Below are positions 1 through 6,215 of a stretch of DNA of 6,215 bases, piece by piece. The DNA lies in contig DNMB01000203.1 in the NCBI GenBank assembly GCA_003489485.1, forward strand, positions 1-6,215, read 5' to 3'. Numbering within the stretch: the first letter of the stretch is position 1; each line of letters opens with the position of its first letter. A model generated the notes under the pieces. The model had not been told where the DNA came from. It saw nothing but the letters and a program-made list of their open reading frames with translations, and ran no database searches. The translations under genes and the position numbers were made by a program. Origin of the DNA: Chitinophagaceae bacterium. Lineage in GTDB: Bacteria; Bacteroidota; Bacteroidia; Chitinophagales; Chitinophagaceae.

Positions 1-58
1 GTATTTAGAAAGTAGTTTTTTCCATAATTCAAACAATCACCCAAATTCCTTAAATTGT

Positions 59-91
59 GTAAATATCGCTACTAAAGTTAGTAGTATTTAC
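59..91. repeat. Two-tier inverted repeat upstream of the response regulator
   Basis: The inner arms CTACTAA (69-75) and TTAGTAG (78-84) are perfect reverse complements around a two-base centre, AG. The outer arms GTAAATA (59-65) and TATTTAC (85-91) are also perfect reverse complements. The only asymmetry is three extra bases, TCG (66-68), on the left. This gives 14 complementary pairs within 33 bases, ending 25 bases before the ATG at 117. The inner pair has 7-2-7 geometry like sites bound by NarL-type dimers, although the bases do not fit the NarL heptamer. No T-run follows on either strand, so it does not look like a simple intrinsic terminator. It may be an operator or a structured 5' leader; that role is inferred. 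Confidence 0.6.
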
Positions 92-116
92 CTAACTGCA
101 ACGCTTATTAAAACAA

Positions 117-761
117 ATGAAAAAGATAAGACTCTTTTTGGTAGATGACCATAGAATGATGATCGACATGTGGGCCGCTCTACTGAATGCTGACCCCAAT
201 TTTGAAGTGGTGGGCTACGGACTCGATGCCGAGTCGGCCTTTGAATCGATCAAAGAAACCTTACCACAGGTAGTGCTGATGGACATCACGCTGCCAGGCA
301 TGTCCGGGATCGAACTTACAAAAGCACTCAAAGAAAAGTTTCCGACTACCAAAGTGCTCGGGGTCTCGATGCACACCAACATTTTACTCATCAAACAAAT
401 GTTGATCAACGGGGCAAGTGGGTATGTTTCAAAGACATCCTCTTTCGAAGAAATGAGCATGGCCATCTTAGCCGTTCATAACGGACAACGATTCATATGC
501 AAGGATGTCAAAGATTATATCACGAATCAAGTGATCAGTGAAGAAGATGGCGATCCTGCCTTTAAAATCAACCAGCTGACAAAACGTGAATTGGAGATCG
601 TCAACATGATCAAAGATGGATATTCATCGAAGGAGATCGCTGAAAAACTATTTATATCGAAGCGAACCGTAGAGGTACATCGCTATAACATTTTTCGCAA
701 GCTAGATGTGAACAACATCACCTCGCTCATCAAGATCACCAACAAGAACATTTATTCGTAA
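117..761 (+). CDS. NarL/FixJ-family response regulator (REC + LuxR-type HTH)
   Basis: This is a DNA-binding response regulator, the cytoplasmic output half of a two-component system. Its 214 residues are the usual length for the family. The receiver domain (about 4-120) has the acidic pair D10-D11, phospho-acceptor D56 in the VLMDITLPGMSG block, the switch serine S84 and the conserved lysine K106. After a linker at about 138-150 comes a LuxR-type helix-turn-helix (about 153-207) with LTKRELEIV and the recognition region SKEIAEKLFISKRTVEVHR. All key residues are present, so it should be phosphorylated and should bind DNA as a dimer. The start follows an A-rich stretch with no clear Shine-Dalgarno, as is common in Bacteroidota. 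A symmetric site at 59-91 lies just upstream and could be an autoregulatory operator (inferred). No histidine kinase is in the window, so the signal and the targets are unknown. Confidence 0.95.
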   Translation: MKKIRLFLVDDHRMMIDMWAALLNADPNFEVVGYGLDAESAFESIKETLPQVVLMDITLPGMSGIELTKALKEKFPTTKVLGVSMHTNILLIKQMLINGASGYVSKTSSFEEMSMAILAVHNGQRFICKDVKDYITNQVISEEDGDPAFKINQLTKRELEIVNMIKDGYSSKEIAEKLFISKRTVEVHRYNIFRKLDVNNITSLIKITNKNIYS

Positions 762-767
762 GACAGA

Positions 768-1238
768 TCAGGACTTCAGGCTTCCAAATAACTCTTCGAC
801 CTTTTTATACCGGTAATCGAAGATCTGACGAAGCTGTGCGGCCACGAAAATGGTATTGGCCAGCTGACCCAGTGGACCGAGTGGTATTTTGTAATGCACG
901 ATGTCTGTCATTTCGACCCCTCCCTCAATTACGGTAAAGTGATGCTGGTGATGCCAAAGAGCATATGGCCCGAAGCGCTGCTCGTCTACAAAATACGCGC
1001 CTTCCTTAACATGCGTGATCTCCGTCATCCAATAAAGGGGGATGCCCAGTAGCGGCTTTACGGTGTATTCGATGATCTGCCCGGCATACATCCTTTCGCC
1101 GTGGTGGCGCGAGGTGATCCGAAAACCCATATGGGGCGGTGTGATGCGCTGCAAATTGGCAGGGTTCGAGAAAAAATCCCAAGCCTCGTCGAGAGAAACC
1201 GGAATTCTTTGTGTTGTCTTTAGAGAATAAGCGCCCAT
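768..1238 (-). CDS. SRPBCC-fold ligand-binding protein (COG4276-like)
   Basis: This is a 156-residue protein of the SRPBCC (START/Bet v 1-like) superfamily, a helix-grip fold around a hydrophobic pocket. The N-terminal part has the family pattern of a short strand, then PVSLDEAWDFFSNPANL (13-29) and ITPPHMGF (32-39). The middle carries PLLGIPLYWMTEIT (62-75) and the very conserved block DEQRFGPYALWHHQHHF (85-101). The C-terminal part, with GVEMTDIVHYKIPLGPLG and IFDYR, forms the last strand and the long helix. There is no signal peptide or membrane segment, so it is probably cytoplasmic. Relatives are often found fused to or beside sugar-nucleotide epimerase-like proteins, but no such partner is visible here and the ligand is unknown. 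The gene converges on the response regulator with six bases between stop codons and diverges from the helicase gene. The ATG used gives the conserved N-terminus in full. Confidence 0.92.
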   Translation of the reverse strand: MGAYSLKTTQRIPVSLDEAWDFFSNPANLQRITPPHMGFRITSRHHGERMYAGQIIEYTVKPLLGIPLYWMTEITHVKEGAYFVDEQRFGPYALWHHQHHFTVIEGGVEMTDIVHYKIPLGPLGQLANTIFVAAQLRQIFDYRYKKVEELFGSLKS

Positions 1239-1295
1239 ACGAATGAATAAGTTAATTTCGTTAATAACCTATTTGATCCAAAAAAGTTCGATTTG
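1239..1295. promoter_or_regulatory. Divergent intergenic spacer between the SRPBCC and helicase genes
   Basis: This AT-rich 57-base spacer separates two divergent start codons, so it should contain the promoters for both genes unless they lie inside coding sequence. I see no exact TAnnTTTG -7 element on either strand. Short repeats are present: GTTAAT at 1251-1256 and 1260-1265, and ATTTGAT at 1271-1277 and 1291-1297, the second overlapping the helicase start codon. The regulatory call rests on gene orientation, not on a recognised motif. Confidence 0.4.
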
Positions 1296-4200
1296 ATGTC
1301 GGCCCCGCGAGAAAAACAAGAGAAAAAATTTTGGGATGAATACGCCCAGCTGAATACAGAGCAACAACGAGCAGTAGACTCGCTTGAAGGTCCCATTATG
1401 GTCATCGCAGGGCCCGGCACCGGTAAAACGCAGATATTGGCCAGCCGCATCGGTAAGATCTTATTGTCTACCGATACACAACCAGAGCAAATTCTCTGTC
1501 TTACCTACACCGATGCAGGCGTCGTGGCCATGCGAAAGCGCCTTCAGCAATTTATCGGCGCCGCCGCTTACAAGGTAACGATCGGCACCTTTCACTCTTT
1601 TTGCAACGACATTATTCAAGACAATCTGGTCTACTTCGAAAAAAGTAGCCTGGATCCCATCTCTGATCTGGAGAGAATTCAACTCTTGAAAGAACTGATC
1701 GATAACTTTCCAAAGAACCACCCCTTAAAACGATATCGCGGAGATGTCTACTTCGAAATAAAAGGGCTTCAGGAGCTGTTCAGCACCATGAAAAGAGAGA
1801 ACTGGACGCCCGCTTACCTTTTTGAAAAAATTGATTGCTACCTTGAATCCCTTCCACAGCGCGACGAGTTTATTGCCAAACGAAGCGGCAAATACCATAA
1901 AAAGGGAGAACTGCTGACCGAAAAGATCGAACTAGAAAAAGAAAAGATGAACCGGCTACGTGCCGCGGTGGGCGAGTTCGAGCCTTTTCAGCAGCTCATG
2001 CAAAAAAAGAATCGCTACGATTTTGACGATATGATCAATTGGGTGCTAACGGCCTTTACTACACACCCGGCTCTGCTCTCTAGTTACCAAGAACGTTACA
2101 CCTACGTATTGGTCGATGAATACCAAGACAGCAGTGGATCACAAAACCGATTGGTAGAAATGCTGGTAGACTATTGGGAAGAACCCAATTTGTTCGTAGT
2201 AGGAGATGACGATCAAAGCATCTATCGCTTTCAGGGGGCCAATATCGATAACATGACGGGGCTGGCCGATCGCTATCGAACATCGTTGATGACGGTACTG
2301 CTTACGCAGAACTACCGCTCGAATCTGCCCATCTTGCAAACCGCCGGTGCACTCATTGAGCAAAACAACGAAAGACTGGTCAACCACCTGCCGGGGCTTA
2401 GCAAAGCCCTCTCGGCAGCGCTGCCGGCCCGACAAACACAAACGCATCGTCCGGAGTGCTGGGAATTTGAGAACGCGCGCGAGGAGATGATCGGTATCGT
2501 TCGAAAAATAGAGGATTGTATCGCAGCCGGCATACCCCCCTCTTCCATTGCGGTACTTTACAAGGAGCATAAGTATGGAGAAGAACTAACGCGCTACTTG
2601 CAATTGCGACAGATTCCGGTGTACTGCAAGAAAAACCTGGATCTGCTTCAACTGCCGCTGATCAAAAAAATCATTTTGTTGCTCGACTACCTGGCCAGTG
2701 AACATGATGTACCCTGCAGCGGCGACGAAATGCTGTTCGAATTGTTACATCTCGATTGGTTCGGGATCGCTCCTATTGAGATCACCAAATTATCACTGGA
2801 GGTTGCCTCGAGAAGATCGAACGACATACTAGCCTCGCTCAGAGTGGCACTTCAAGACAAAATAGCCTCTACCCCGATTGATCTTTTTTCGGCAAGTGAG
2901 CCACGTCCACTTGAAAATACCGGACAGCTGATCGAAAGACTCATTGCGGCCGTTCCTAATTTGACCCTGCAACAATTGATCCAATCACTGATTCAAGAAA
3001 CGGGTCTGCTATCGCATTGCATGCAAAGCCCCCAAAAGCACGAAGAGCTCAAGGCACTGACGGCCTTTTTCGACTTTGTAAAAGATGAAACCCATCGCAA
3101 GCCTGATCTCGATCTGCAAGGCCTGGTCACGTTGATTGCGCTGATGAAAAAAGAGAACATCGTGCTGCCGTTCGTACAGGTCAGCGGAGGAGAAAAAGGC
3201 GTGAATCTCTTAACAGCCCATGGATCGAAGGGCTTAGAGTATCAATATGTTTTTGTGGCCGGCTGCCAAGCCAGTACTTGGGAGAAAAAAAGAAAACCAT
3301 CCAGTGGATATAGCTACCCCGATAATCTGACAGGCAACAGCACTGGCTCTTCCTCTCTCGAAGAATTAAGACGCTTGTTCTATGTGGCGCTGACCCGTGC
3401 GGAAGAATACCTTTTTATCTGTTATAGTCGCTACACCACGGCAGGAAAACCCCTGGAGCCTTCGCAGTTCGTAGTAGAGATTTGCGAACAGCAGCAATTA
3501 CCCGTTCAAAAAATTACCACCGATCCTGTGGTGCTCGAAACATTCGAGACCATCGGACTGTCTTCCGCTACCGTACCGGTCATTGCACAGCTCGAAGAAG
3601 ATATTACCGGGCCGCTGATCGAAAAGTTCGTAATGAACGTTACCGCCCTGAACAACTACCTGAAATGCCCGCTTGAATTTTACTACCGTACCCTCATCAG
3701 GATACCCGCTCCCAAAAATGAATCGACGGAGTTTGGGTCGGCCGTACACGAGGCGCTCGAGAAGCTGTTTCGAAAGATGCAAGAGAGCGGTCAAGACCGT
3801 TTTCCGGATAAGACCTTCTTTCTACAAGAGTTTGACCTGTACATGCGAAGACATCGCGAGAGTTTTACCCGCGAGCAGTTTGCCCGCAGAATGGAATACG
3901 GCCACCAGATACTGGAAGCCTACTACGACAAACGCATTGATTCGTTCAATACCATCGTTGCCATAGAGCGCAACATTCGTAATGTGGTTTACCAAGGCGT
4001 TCCGCTAAAGGGCAAACTCGATAAGCTCGAATTTGACGGCAAGGCGGTAAATGTGGTAGATTATAAAACCGGCGATCCCGACAAAGCCATTCCCAAGACA
4101 AAGGGCCCCGACAGCAAGCAACCGCTCGGAGGCGATTACTGGCGACAAGCGGTCTTCTATAAAATTCTGGTCGATCAATACGAAGGAAAGGGATGGACCG

Positions 4201-4454
4201 CCGTTAGCACCGAATTTGACTTTGTGGAGCCCGATAAAAAGAAACAGTACCGGCAAGAGAAGATCGTAATTACTTCTGATGACTTGCAGCAGGTAGGCGA
4301 GCAAATAAAAATGGTATGGAACAAGATCCAAGCCCGCGATTTTTATACCGGGTGCGGTAAGAGCGATTGCCACTGGTGCAACTTTGTAAAAACGCATCAT
4401 CTGGCGGTTTCGTTACTGACACCCGACGAAGGCGAGGACCCGGCCGATTTATGA
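1296..4454 (+). CDS. UvrD/PcrA-like superfamily 1 helicase fused to a RecB-type PD-(D/E)XK nuclease
   Basis: This is a 1052-residue one-chain DNA helicase-nuclease, probably acting in break processing or repair. Helicase motifs run in order: Q motif LNTEQQRAV (19-27), Walker A GPGTGKT (39-45), Ia LTYTDAGVVAMRKRL (69-83), Ib IGTFHSFC (96-103), Walker B VDEYQD (273-278), III GDDDQSIYRFQGA (303-315), IV LTQNYRSN (336-343), V VNLLTAHGSKGLEY (636-649) and VI EELRRLFYVALTRAEE (689-704). From about 780 there is a RecB-like nuclease: LKCPLEFYY with C791, GSAVHEALE with H818, GKLDK with D909, VVDYKTG with D922 and K924, and QAVFY (Q951, Y955). All catalytic positions are present. C1020, C1025 and C1028 near the end, with C791, could hold an iron-sulfur cluster as in AddB and Cas4-like nucleases. 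The start is the ATG at 1296; a TTG one codon earlier is less likely. The architecture resembles AdnB or single-chain relatives; no AddA/AddB-type partner gene is adjacent. Confidence 0.95.
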   Translation: MSAPREKQEKKFWDEYAQLNTEQQRAVDSLEGPIMVIAGPGTGKTQILASRIGKILLSTDTQPEQILCLTYTDAGVVAMRKRLQQFIGAAAYKVTIGTFHSFCNDIIQDNLVYFEKSSLDPISDLERIQLLKELIDNFPKNHPLKRYRGDVYFEIKGLQELFSTMKRENWTPAYLFEKIDCYLESLPQRDEFIAKRSGKYHKKGELLTEKIELEKEKMNRLRAAVGEFEPFQQLMQKKNRYDFDDMINWVLTAFTTHPALLSSYQERYTYVLVDEYQDSSGSQNRLVEMLVDYWEEPNLFVVGDDDQSIYRFQGANIDNMTGLADRYRTSLMTVLLTQNYRSNLPILQTAGALIEQNNERLVNHLPGLSKALSAALPARQTQTHRPECWEFENAREEMIGIVRKIEDCIAAGIPPSSIAVLYKEHKYGEELTRYLQLRQIPVYCKKNLDLLQLPLIKKIILLLDYLASEHDVPCSGDEMLFELLHLDWFGIAPIEITKLSLEVASRRSNDILASLRVALQDKIASTPIDLFSASEPRPLENTGQLIERLIAAVPNLTLQQLIQSLIQETGLLSHCMQSPQKHEELKALTAFFDFVKDETHRKPDLDLQGLVTLIALMKKENIVLPFVQVSGGEKGVNLLTAHGSKGLEYQYVFVAGCQASTWEKKRKPSSGYSYPDNLTGNSTGSSSLEELRRLFYVALTRAEEYLFICYSRYTTAGKPLEPSQFVVEICEQQQLPVQKITTDPVVLETFETIGLSSATVPVIAQLEEDITGPLIEKFVMNVTALNNYLKCPLEFYYRTLIRIPAPKNESTEFGSAVHEALEKLFRKMQESGQDRFPDKTFFLQEFDLYMRRHRESFTREQFARRMEYGHQILEAYYDKRIDSFNTIVAIERNIRNVVYQGVPLKGKLDKLEFDGKAVNVVDYKTGDPDKAIPKTKGPDSKQPLGGDYWRQAVFYKILVDQYEGKGWTAVSTEFDFVEPDKKKQYRQEKIVITSDDLQQVGEQIKMVWNKIQARDFYTGCGKSDCHWCNFVKTHHLAVSLLTPDEGEDPADL

Positions 4455-4466
4455 GGCACTTAACGC

Positions 4467-4494
4467 TTGGTTACTGGCAAACCCTGTAAGTTTG
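4467..4494 (+). promoter_or_regulatory. Bacteroidota-type promoter (-33 TTG, -7 TAAGTTTG) for the lipoprotein gene
   Basis: TAAGTTTG (4487-4494) is an exact match to the Bacteroidota -7 consensus TAnnTTTG. A TTG at 4467-4469 lies 17 bases upstream, an acceptable -33 element and spacing for this phylum. The promoter lies in the 46-base spacer after the helicase stop, so the lipoprotein gene need not depend on helicase transcription. The -7 element ends only six bases before the ATG at 4501, so initiation should fall at or very near the start codon. Confidence 0.7.
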
Positions 4495-4500
4495 CAACAC

Positions 4501-5925
4501 ATGCAAAAATTTTCAACTTTTTTTTGGGGTCTCGTTGTGGTAGGCGGCATTTTTCTTAGCCAGCTCACGACAGGATGCGCCAACATTGTGCCCCCGCAGG
4601 GAGGACCGCGCGATACGCTGCCGCCTCGTCTGATCAAAGTGATACCGGCCGACTCCAGCACCCGTGTGAACGCACGCACGATTCAACTATTCTTTGACGA
4701 ATACATCGAAATACAACAAGGCCAAGACAATCTGATCGTCTCTCCCATTCCGGCCATTGCACCGGTCATTGAATCGAAATTGCGAGACCTGACCCTGAAA
4801 CTAAAGGACTCATTGCTACCCAACACGACCTATAGCATAGAGTTCGGCAACACGGTCAAAGACTTTACCGAGGGTAATATTGCAAAAGGTCTGCGTTATG
4901 TATTTTCTACCGGCACCTATCTCGATTCGCTCGAGCTGAGCGGATCGGTGGTCGTCGCAGAGACCGGACGAGTCGACAGTACCCTTATTGTGATCTTGCA
5001 TAAAGACGCTACCGACTCTGCTCTCATCAAATCAAGACCATTTTACCTGAGCAAACTAGATAAGAACGGCCGTTTTCGTTTTCGCAACCTGCCCCCTGAT
5101 CGTTTCTTTATTTATGCGCTTAAAGACGAAGGAGGAACCCGGCGTTTTACCAAACCCAGTCAGCTGATGGCCTTTGCTGATGAACCGGTCTTTACCAACC
5201 GTCAAAACGATAGTCTGGTGTTACTGGCCTTTGCCGCCGAAAAAGAGGCTGGCACTGTAGCGGACCCTGTGACCGATAGATCAAAACCAAAGACCGAAGC
5301 CGATAAACGGATCCGCTATCAAACGAACCTCAGCAACAATCAACAAGATATACTTGAACCTCTACTGCTGCTATTTGACTCACCCTTGCAGCGCTGGGAT
5401 AAAAGTGCGATCCGTCTTTTCTCTGACTCACTTTATACACCAATAGACAGCATTCGTATTGTTGAGGACAGTACCAAAAAGATACTACGGATCGAAACGC
5501 CATGGCTTGAGGGCAATCGATATCATCTGGTATTGACCAAAGGAGCTTTTAGTGACTCCAGCGGAAAAACGCTCACTAAGACCGATACCCTACACTTTAG
5601 TACAAAGAAAAAGACCGACTACGGAAAACTCAAGGTAAGACTACGCGGTCTTGACCTGAACAAAAAGCCTGTACTGCAGTGGACACAGAACGAAAGGGTG
5701 ATTCGCTCGGCTACACTTACAACGACTGAGTTCACGGATGAGCTGTTCGCTCCCGGCGATTACCAGCTTCGCATCCTATACGATGCCAACGGTAATGGTC
5801 GATGGGATACGGGACAATTTTTTGTAGTAAGGCGTCAACCGGAAAAAGTTCAAGCCCTCGACAAAAAAATCAGCATAAAGCCGGGCTGGAGTAATGAGTA
5901 CGAGATTGATGTAAATGACCGTTAA
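4501..5925 (+). CDS. Ig-like (Big_5-type) domain lipoprotein of the cell envelope
   Basis: This is a 474-residue exported protein found across Bacteroidota, with no known biochemical role. The N-terminus is a lipoprotein signal: K3, a hydrophobic run (about 7-22), then LTTGC with C26 as the predicted lipidated cysteine, although the -3 residue is threonine rather than the usual leucine. The mature start CANIVPPQGGPRDTLPP is characteristic of this family. A Big_5-type Ig-like domain follows (about 38-140, ending in the YVFSTGTYLDS region). Next comes a beta-rich segment resembling a carboxypeptidase-regulatory or CnaB-like fold (about 145-225, with DKNGRFRFRNLPP), then a second Ig-like part (about 275-370). 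The C-terminal domain has DANGNGRWD (428-436), an EF-hand-like acidic loop. No enzymatic residues are recognisable. The start is the ATG at 4501, which places the signal peptide correctly; a TTG three codons upstream lies inside the -7 promoter element. Confidence 0.92.
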   Translation: MQKFSTFFWGLVVVGGIFLSQLTTGCANIVPPQGGPRDTLPPRLIKVIPADSSTRVNARTIQLFFDEYIEIQQGQDNLIVSPIPAIAPVIESKLRDLTLKLKDSLLPNTTYSIEFGNTVKDFTEGNIAKGLRYVFSTGTYLDSLELSGSVVVAETGRVDSTLIVILHKDATDSALIKSRPFYLSKLDKNGRFRFRNLPPDRFFIYALKDEGGTRRFTKPSQLMAFADEPVFTNRQNDSLVLLAFAAEKEAGTVADPVTDRSKPKTEADKRIRYQTNLSNNQQDILEPLLLLFDSPLQRWDKSAIRLFSDSLYTPIDSIRIVEDSTKKILRIETPWLEGNRYHLVLTKGAFSDSSGKTLTKTDTLHFSTKKKTDYGKLKVRLRGLDLNKKPVLQWTQNERVIRSATLTTTEFTDELFAPGDYQLRILYDANGNGRWDTGQFFVVRRQPEKVQALDKKISIKPGWSNEYEIDVNDR

Positions 5926-5934
5926 GCCAAGCCC

Positions 5935-5942
5935 TATCTTTG
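5935..5942 (+). promoter_or_regulatory. Bacteroidota -7 promoter element (TATCTTTG) for recR
   Basis: TATCTTTG is an exact match to TAnnTTTG and sits in the 21-base gap between the lipoprotein stop and the recR ATG at 5947. Only four bases separate it from the ATG, which predicts a leaderless or nearly leaderless recR transcript. No good -33 TTG is seen at the usual spacing: ATG at 5915-5917 is a two-of-three match, and a true TTG at 5906-5908 is too far away. Read-through from the lipoprotein gene is also possible. Confidence 0.6.
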
Positions 5943-5946
5943 TGCC

Positions 5947-6215
5947 ATGCAGTTGCCCTCCGTTTTACTGGAAAATGCCGTCAATGCTTTTGCTGCCCTG
6001 CCGGGGATTGGAAAAAAAACAGCACTGCGCTTGGTATTGCATCTGCTAAAACAAAAACCCGAAGAGGTATATCAGTTCAGCGAGGTGATCGCTACGCTGC
6101 GTCGAGAGATCAAGACCTGCAAACGCTGTGGCAACATCTCAGATGGTGATAGCTGTACCATTTGCTCGAACCCCGCCCGAAAGAAAGGCATGCTATGCGT
6201 GGTAGAAAGTATCCG
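5947..6215 (+). CDS. recR: Recombination mediator RecR, 5' part, cut by the window end
   Basis: RecR works with RecO (and RecF) to load RecA onto SSB-coated single-stranded DNA during gap and break repair. The 89 complete codons here start MQLPSVLLENAV and stay open to the window edge. They contain the helix-hairpin-helix LPGIGKKTALRL (18-29), which binds DNA. The C4 zinc finger has C58-x2-C61 and C70-x2-C73 in CTICSNPARKKG. The first strand of the Toprim domain, MLCVVES (82-88), follows. The order and spacing match known RecR proteins, which are about 200 residues long, so more than half of the gene lies beyond the window. The ATG at 5947 matches the usual RecR N-terminus. It lies 21 bases after the lipoprotein stop and has its own -7 element. 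RecR and the upstream helicase-nuclease are both repair proteins, but a shared operon is not shown. Confidence 0.96.
   Translation, partial: MQLPSVLLENAVNAFAALPGIGKKTALRLVLHLLKQKPEEVYQFSEVIATLRREIKTCKRCGNISDGDSCTICSNPARKKGMLCVVESI

Noticed and set aside
51..58. TAAATTGT as a -7 element for the response regulator
   Set aside because: Two mismatches to TAnnTTTG and no -33 TTG at suitable spacing; too weak to annotate.
69..84. A true NarL heptamer pair (TACYYMT-N2-AKRRGTA)
   Set aside because: The spacing fits, but the bases do not match the consensus, so only the geometry is noted.
59..91. The inverted repeat as an intrinsic terminator of an upstream gene
   Set aside because: The stem is AT-rich and no T-run follows on either strand, so it is unlikely to be a simple terminator.
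1293..1295. TTG as the helicase start codon, one codon before the ATG
   Set aside because: The ATG at 1296 is directly adjacent and in frame; nothing favours the rare TTG start.
1288..1295. TCGATTTG as a -7 promoter element for the helicase gene
   Set aside because: It deviates from TAnnTTTG at the key second base and directly abuts the ATG, so initiation would fall inside the coding region.
2139..2570. 143-residue minus-strand open frame inside the helicase gene
   Set aside because: It lies opposite helicase motifs III and IV, resembles no known protein, and is best explained as an antisense shadow.
4005..4400. 131-residue minus-strand open frame opposite the nuclease domain
   Set aside because: It mirrors the conserved nuclease core, and no domain is recognisable; another antisense shadow.
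4492..4500. TTG start adding three residues to the lipoprotein
   Set aside because: This TTG is part of the -7 element TAAGTTTG, and transcription should start downstream of it; the ATG at 4501 gives a normal signal peptide.
5940..6149. 69-residue plus-strand open frame overlapping recR
   Set aside because: The recR frame is clearly coding with matching HhH and zinc-finger motifs; this frame is an overlap in another phase with no recognisable features.
1..6215. CRISPR arrays, insertion sequences, tRNA or rRNA genes, or a novel defence cassette
   Set aside because: There are no regularly spaced repeats, transposase motifs, terminal repeats or RNA-gene signatures, and all long genes belong to common chromosomal families.

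Overview
The window looks like ordinary chromosome from a member of the Bacteroidota, most like a Chitinophagaceae-type genome. Three things suggest this. Two starts (4501 and 5947) are preceded by exact copies of the Bacteroidota -7 promoter element TAnnTTTG. No convincing Shine-Dalgarno sequence is visible in front of the genes. The protein types (a SRPBCC protein with a WHHQHHF motif, a one-chain UvrD-type helicase with a RecB-like nuclease, and an Ig-like lipoprotein beginning CANIVPPQGGPRD) are familiar from that phylum. The assignment to phylum is fairly secure; the family is inferred from memory of similar proteins.

Layout: positions 1-116 are noncoding and hold a two-tier inverted repeat (59-91) just ahead of a NarL/FixJ-type response regulator (117-761, +). 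Six bases later the convergent SRPBCC gene ends (768-1238, -). A 57-base divergent spacer separates that gene from a long helicase-nuclease gene (1296-4454, +). A 46-base spacer with a good promoter leads to an Ig-like, lipid-anchored envelope protein (4501-5925, +). A 21-base spacer with a second -7 element leads to recR (5947 to the window edge, +), of which only the first 89 codons are present.

The genes do not form one obvious pathway. The helicase-nuclease and RecR both belong to DNA break or gap repair, but a lipoprotein gene lies between them, and the lipoprotein and recR each seem to have their own promoter. The response regulator has no sensor kinase in the window. Gene boundaries are tight throughout, and there is no mobile element, CRISPR array, tRNA or rRNA.

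I found no evidence of a previously undescribed multi-gene system. The points most worth a second look are the nested inverted repeat before the response regulator, the two promoter-to-ATG junctions that predict leaderless or near-leaderless mRNAs, and the cysteine pattern around the nuclease domain of the helicase.
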